Shown: positions 60,201 through 64,000 of the stretch, piece after piece
Layout: each line of letters begins with the position of its first letter
How positions within the stretch are numbered: the stretch's first letter is position 1
Assembly: GCF_000524195.1 (NCBI RefSeq)
Contig: NW_020170390.1
Span: forward strand, 660,196 to 724,195
Source of the DNA: Echinococcus granulosus
Lineage: Eukaryota; Platyhelminthes; Cestoda; Cyclophyllidea; Taeniidae
DNA length: 64,000 bases
Reading direction: 5' to 3'
The notes under the pieces: generated by a model
Told to the model about the DNA's origin: nothing
The model's input: the letters and a program-made list of their open reading frames with translations, nothing else
Databases searched by the model: none
Position numbers and translations under genes: made by a program

Positions 60201-63084
60201 GCGGTCGCGCGGAACAAGGATTTATTTGAGTAAATTAATGTGAAATTGAAAAGTTGTTTAGTATTATTGAAGTTGTGTAAATGGGCAGCGCTATGGAAAT
60301 CAAGTCGAATATTTGTACACAACTTTTCTAAAACAGTGACACGGATGAATCTTGATAGGTAATGGTCTAGTTATTTGTAACATTAGGACCGCGTTAAGGG
60401 ATATAAATGAATTCAATGCAAACATGCCTGTTTTCAACAAAAACATGATGCACTGGTGACTAAAAAATGACAGTGCCTGCTAACTATGAAAAGGTATTTG
60501 TTTAACAAGAGAATTACCCGTTTCTCATGATGCTATGCGGACTATATTATCCCAAGGTTTAATGTGATATGCGCCAATTTGTGCTGATATATTTCTACCC
60601 TTCGGCTATGGTTACGCGGTAATTGCCACATCATGAGGGCAATGATGTGCGAAAAACGCAGTCTTTGCTAATGTGGCAGTTTTTGACACACATTTTCGCA
60701 TCTACTGATGATAAACTTCATTCACCAATCACAAGGTGTCAGGCATGTCGATTATCAATCTGTCCGACTGACAGCCTTTTGGGAAAAATTGTCTCGACGC
60801 CACCCTCTCCTTTCATAATATAAACTAGCGCATGCGCACTCTGACGACCGTATTTCATCACTTTTCTGCAGGATGCACATCACTACCAGCCCACTATCCT
60901 CGTGGTTGAACTGCGTCAATTTGCAAAACTCTGAACTGCTTCAAGGACTCGCGAGGTTCATTGATGAACAGAAGGAGCAAACTAGTGCTCCACAAACATG
61001 CGATAGCCTCTTTGCTTGGTTTGGTGCAGACAATACTCTCTGCTCTTTCCTAATAAGTTGGCTAAGGCATCAGTTTCCTCAAATGGATGGCAATATGTCT
61101 GATGAATTTGTTGCTTTTATTCTTGAACTCATCGCGCAGCAGCCTAATGTTTTGGGACGGTTTCTGGATTTGCGAGAGCTACAGCAGCGGCAAGCGTTCA
61201 GCACCTGCCATCAGTGTTCCCCCCCGCGATCGTTTCTACTTCCCTCATCCACGAGTCTTCACTTCAACATTCACCATAACGATGAATTACCCGCCTTAGT
61301 TCTCGAGGCTGTTAAGAAGATGGAAAACACGGTAATAGAGGTTGTTCGCGCCCTTCAACCACAACAATTTCAACTGCCGCTGATGAAAGGTGGGCGCACT
61401 CGATTATCAGTAAATCATTTGGAAGTCTTCCGATCCAGTTTCTGTAGCTCAAATCAAATAACTGAAGCAACGATTGCAGAGATTTGCAAGAAGACAGGAT
61501 TGGAAGAAAAAGCTGTAAAACACTGGTTTCGTGGCACGCTGTTCAAGGGGCGACAGAGATTCAAGGAAGATTCTTCTAATTTAGACATTCCTCAACCTCC
61601 CATTAATCAAGCATCCGCCACTGAACACTCAGACGAGGTGCGATCGGTGGGACGTAGCACGAAACCAACATCTACAAAGCGATTCAGAACACCCATTTCG
61701 TCAATCCAGCAGGCTGTACTTTTGCAATACTTCCAGGCTGATCAAAATCCTAGCAGAAGACAAATGGACATCATATCAAGCGAAGTTAATTTACCAAAAC
61801 GCGTTGTACAGGTAAGTGTATTCCCACTTTGTTAAAGACCTAAGTTTATTTGCCGAAGGCATCAAGAGAGAAAGACTGGATCTAATTTAAGTAAATTGCG
61901 ATATTTTTCTGAGATTGGGAAGCTCCCAAGGAAGGTAATGAAATAGATGAAGAGTGCAAATATTTTACTTTAAAAATAATTGTATTACTTAGAAATATAC
62001 TGTAGTCCAAAAAATATGTTTCAGTGGAACCATTCACAGTGCCTTAAAGTTAACTTTAATAATACTAGTTACAGTATCATGATATTTGAGGAATAGTGAA
62101 TCTATAAGCCATTCAATTTTTAACTTACAACATTTTAACTTTTTTATTAAATAGGTATGGTTCCAGAACGCCAGATCCAGGGAGCGTCGAATGTTTATCA
62201 AGTATGCACCATATCACTCACAATCATCGAAGCCAAATTTGCTTCTACTACCTTTTACGACTCCCTTATGGCAACCTAGGGAAGCTTCCGCTCAAGAGTC
62301 ACCGTTTAACGAGCTGAAGTGCTTGGTTTCAGGTGCAAATTCCACAAACACTTTGCCTGAGCAGACACCCGTAGATAAGCTGCAACAGATTTTCAACCAA
62401 ATCCTTACTCAGATGCCTCCTCTGGGTATTATACAGCCGCCTGCATCAGCACCTATACAACCACCAGTAACGTCAATACCCCAACAGCTACCATCACAGT
62501 CTTCCGAAAACTACGAAATGGATTCTCCTCTTGACCTATCCACTGTTTCTTACAGATCCAATGACTATCAATCATCCACCTTACAAAATCTCAGCCCTCA
62601 TGCGGGTAGTGCGGCTAGTGCCAATGAGACAAGGTCGGATAGCTTTTGCCGACGAAACCGCACAAGCATTAGCTCAACTCAGGCGCGATTCATGCAGTGG
62701 TTTTTCCAACACCACAAGACTCCGACTATCTGTGAGTGTGAAAACATTGGCCGTGCAATCGGTCTCAGCAGACGAGTTGTACAAGTGTGGTTTCAAAATC
62801 AGCGTGCCAAGAAGAAGAAGTTGGCACGTTCAACGGCCATCTGCAGCGAGGCCTCATTTCACCAACCAGAAAGCGAATCACAGTTTCTGCTCGAGGGGAA
62901 CGAATGCAAGCTGTGTAATGTGAAAATTCGGCGCATGAGTGAGGAAGACACTGCAGCGGTCACAGAACACATTTTTTCAACGGTCCACATCGACCGGCTC
63001 TTTGCTACTATCTGTCAGGGCGACTTGTGGTCGGCGGCAGTTGAAAGACAGCAAAATTGTCCACCTGAACCAAAACATGAATAA
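49872..63084 (+). CDS. ZFHX/zfh-2-type zinc-finger homeobox transcription factor
   Basis: Ten exons join in phase: 49872-50163, 50416-51234, 51568-51703, 52371-52459, 54061-54106, 54176-54272, 55051-55111, 55997-56064, 60872-61811 and 62155-63084. With the tentative eight-base start exon they total 1161 residues. Five N-terminal zinc fingers, three homeodomains and a final C2H2 unit follow in the order of ZFHX3/ZFHX4 and fly zfh-2. The protein is far shorter than the roughly 3700 residues of human ZFHX3. It is a nuclear DNA-binding regulator; relatives act in neuronal and muscle differentiation. The small linker exons have no recognised domain and rest on splice signals and phase alone. The fingers and homeodomains are certain. 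Confidence 0.8.
51568..56064 (+). other. Chain of small phase-matched linker exons
   Basis: Six exons of 136, 89, 46, 97, 61 and 68 bases each have AG acceptors and GTAAGT- or GTGAGT-like donors. Their phases (0/1, 1/0, 0/1, 1/2, 2/0, 0/2) link the finger exon to the homeodomain exon without a stop. The encoded text is polar and disordered ([34 protein letters not shown]). No domain was recognised. RNA would be needed to confirm each exon. Confidence 0.55.
56065..60871 (+). other. Large ZFHX intron
   Basis: A 4.8 kb AT-rich intron before the homeodomain exons. It contains the decayed minus-strand open reading region at 56804-57895 and otherwise no recognised feature. Confidence 0.45.
56804..57895 (-). 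pseudogene. Possible decayed secreted-protein gene in the ZFHX intron
   Basis: One minus-strand frame over 1092 bases stays open except for about five stops clustered in the middle. The first piece (57895-57536, 119 codons) starts with a signal-peptide-like [18 protein letters not shown]. The last piece (57247-56804, 147 codons) is in the same frame, with text such as [20 protein letters not shown]. The interrupted middle also reads protein-like ([17 protein letters not shown]). This fits an old coding sequence decayed by nonsense changes, or a multi-exon gene I cannot resolve. No family was recognised, and chance open frames in AT-rich DNA remain possible. Confidence 0.3.
60872..63084 (+). 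other. Three-homeodomain exons of the ZFHX-like gene
   Basis: Exons 60872-61811 and 62155-63084. Homeodomain 1 ends [18 protein letters not shown], close to the ZFHX 'KHWFRNTLFKERQRNKD' form. Homeodomain 2 ([12 protein letters not shown]...) is split by the intron inside helix 3, between RVVQ and [12 protein letters not shown]. Homeodomain 3 ([11 protein letters not shown]...) ends [18 protein letters not shown] final C2H2 unit, CKLCNVKI...HIFSTVH, follows. Pro/Gln-rich linkers separate the units, and a PLDLS motif before homeodomain 3 fits a CtBP-binding site. The stop is at 63082-63084. Confidence 0.92.
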
Positions 63085-63191
63085 CCCCTTTCTCATTTTC
63101 TTTCTTTCCCTACTTTCCCTCATTTTAGTGCCCTCCAATGTCTTACTACTCGTGGAAATACACCCATACATATTTATCTGACTTATTATCT

Positions 63192-63197
63192 AATAAA
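63192..63197 (+). terminator. Candidate polyadenylation signal of the ZFHX-like gene
   Basis: AATAAA 108 bases downstream of the stop codon. Motif and position only. Confidence 0.45.
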
Positions 63198-63428
63198 TAA
63201 CCATTTACACTATTAACAAATTTGCACACCAAATATTTTTAAGTGAAATTATATACTAGAGTGCAATACACCATGCTTTTAGGCGAGAGCTTGAAGGCAG
63301 TATGATGTTGCAGCATCAATCAACTTTTATTGAGACTGTCATAAGTACTAGGCACCAGTCGACAATCGAGCGAAATGTACTTGCCGACAGAGGCGCTCAG
63401 TGATTACGAAAGAAGCCCTCTTACTAAG

Positions 63429-63449
63429 CCTCCTCCTCCTCCTCCTCCT
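63429..63449. repeat. (CCT)7 microsatellite
   Basis: Seven perfect CCT units downstream of the ZFHX-like gene. Confidence 0.95.
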
Positions 63450-64000
63450 GTCGTGTGTCCTTTCTTGCGACAATAAGAGCAACAATTAATCTAACCATTA
63501 GAGGAGATCCACTTGATTGTTCACACACTATGTCGCGTCTTATTCAGCCTTTATGCATCTCCAGAAGTTCACAAGTCTTGAAGAAATCACAGTATTCGTG
63601 TGCACTTTTAAATACGTGCACATAGTTTTACGGAGACAATTTTCCCATGAACGGTCCAATGTAAGGTAAGGGTGATTCTATACTAAAATGTAATAGTTTA
63701 CGGATTATAGGAGAGAGGAGAATTAACTGAATGGGTAAAATTGATACATAAAGGACGAAATCAAAATTTGCCTAAAATACTAGAAGGCATATTCCTCCGT
63801 TCCTGCTTAAGACCTTAATCGAGAATCACCTGTACCTCACCTCTCACAGGAGAAATTTTTAAAAAATTACTTCCTTTTGGAACTTATTAGTGCTTCAAAT
63901 TAATAAGAGGTTAAAAAAGGGGTTAGATGGAATTGCCACGTGCTTTGCACACGTGCTACGGTGCTTTGGCGAGCCTAAATTCGTCTTAAAGCCGTACTAT

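Larger units (their letters stand above)
63085..64000. other. Right flank and ZFHX-like 3' UTR
   Basis: It contains an AATAAA about 110 bases after the stop and a (CCT)7 microsatellite. No further gene was recognised before the window edge. Confidence 0.5.

Overview
The window is nuclear DNA from a metazoan, most likely a parasitic flatworm and probably a tapeworm. This is inferred from the gene content (plakin, SLC16 transporter, mitochondrial ribosomal protein L19, kinesin-14-like protein, ZFHX-type zinc-finger homeobox gene), from AT-rich spacers, and from introns that range from about 37 nt to several kb with GT..AG ends. I found no rRNA, tRNA, CRISPR array or bacterial operon structure. 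Gene models were built by hand from open frames, splice signals and phase agreement. No database search or RNA data was available.

Left part (1-18 kb). A plus-strand plakin-family gene enters or starts near 5.5 kb. It runs through eleven short exons that encode spectrin-like helices and a plakin SH3 domain, and ends in one giant exon (11279-17369). That exon encodes about 2030 residues carrying an unfamiliar array of seven 'CQVG...CPSTVEL' modules, alternating with short units some of which hold a CxxCxGxG-like cysteine motif. An SLC16/monocarboxylate-type transporter in two exons follows at 19.3-21.3 kb.

Middle part (22.8-39.8 kb). MRPL19 lies on the minus strand (seven exons, 29005 down to 22801). 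Its 4 kb third intron hosts two plus-strand, apparently intronless, paralogous genes with RhoGAP-like folds. Next come a small minus-strand gene with two phase-compatible last exons (35.3-33.6 kb), a plus-strand kinesin-14-like protein whose ATPase motifs have been lost (36.4-38.4 kb), and a convergent minus-strand gene with a potential N-myristoylation start whose frame continues for 76 codons after an in-frame TAA.

Right part (40-64 kb). About 10 kb without a convincing gene, but with TAATTA/TAATTG-rich blocks that share motifs, precedes a ZFHX/zfh-2-like gene. Its zinc-finger exons (49.9-51.2 kb), a chain of small phase-matched linker exons (51.6-56.1 kb) and two homeodomain exons (60.9-63.1 kb) join into one open frame of about 1160 codons. 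The non-coding blocks upstream are candidate enhancers of this developmental regulator.

The genes do not form a pathway. The most unusual elements are the plakin repeat array, the pseudo-kinesin and the RhoGAP-like pair nested in the MRPL19 intron.
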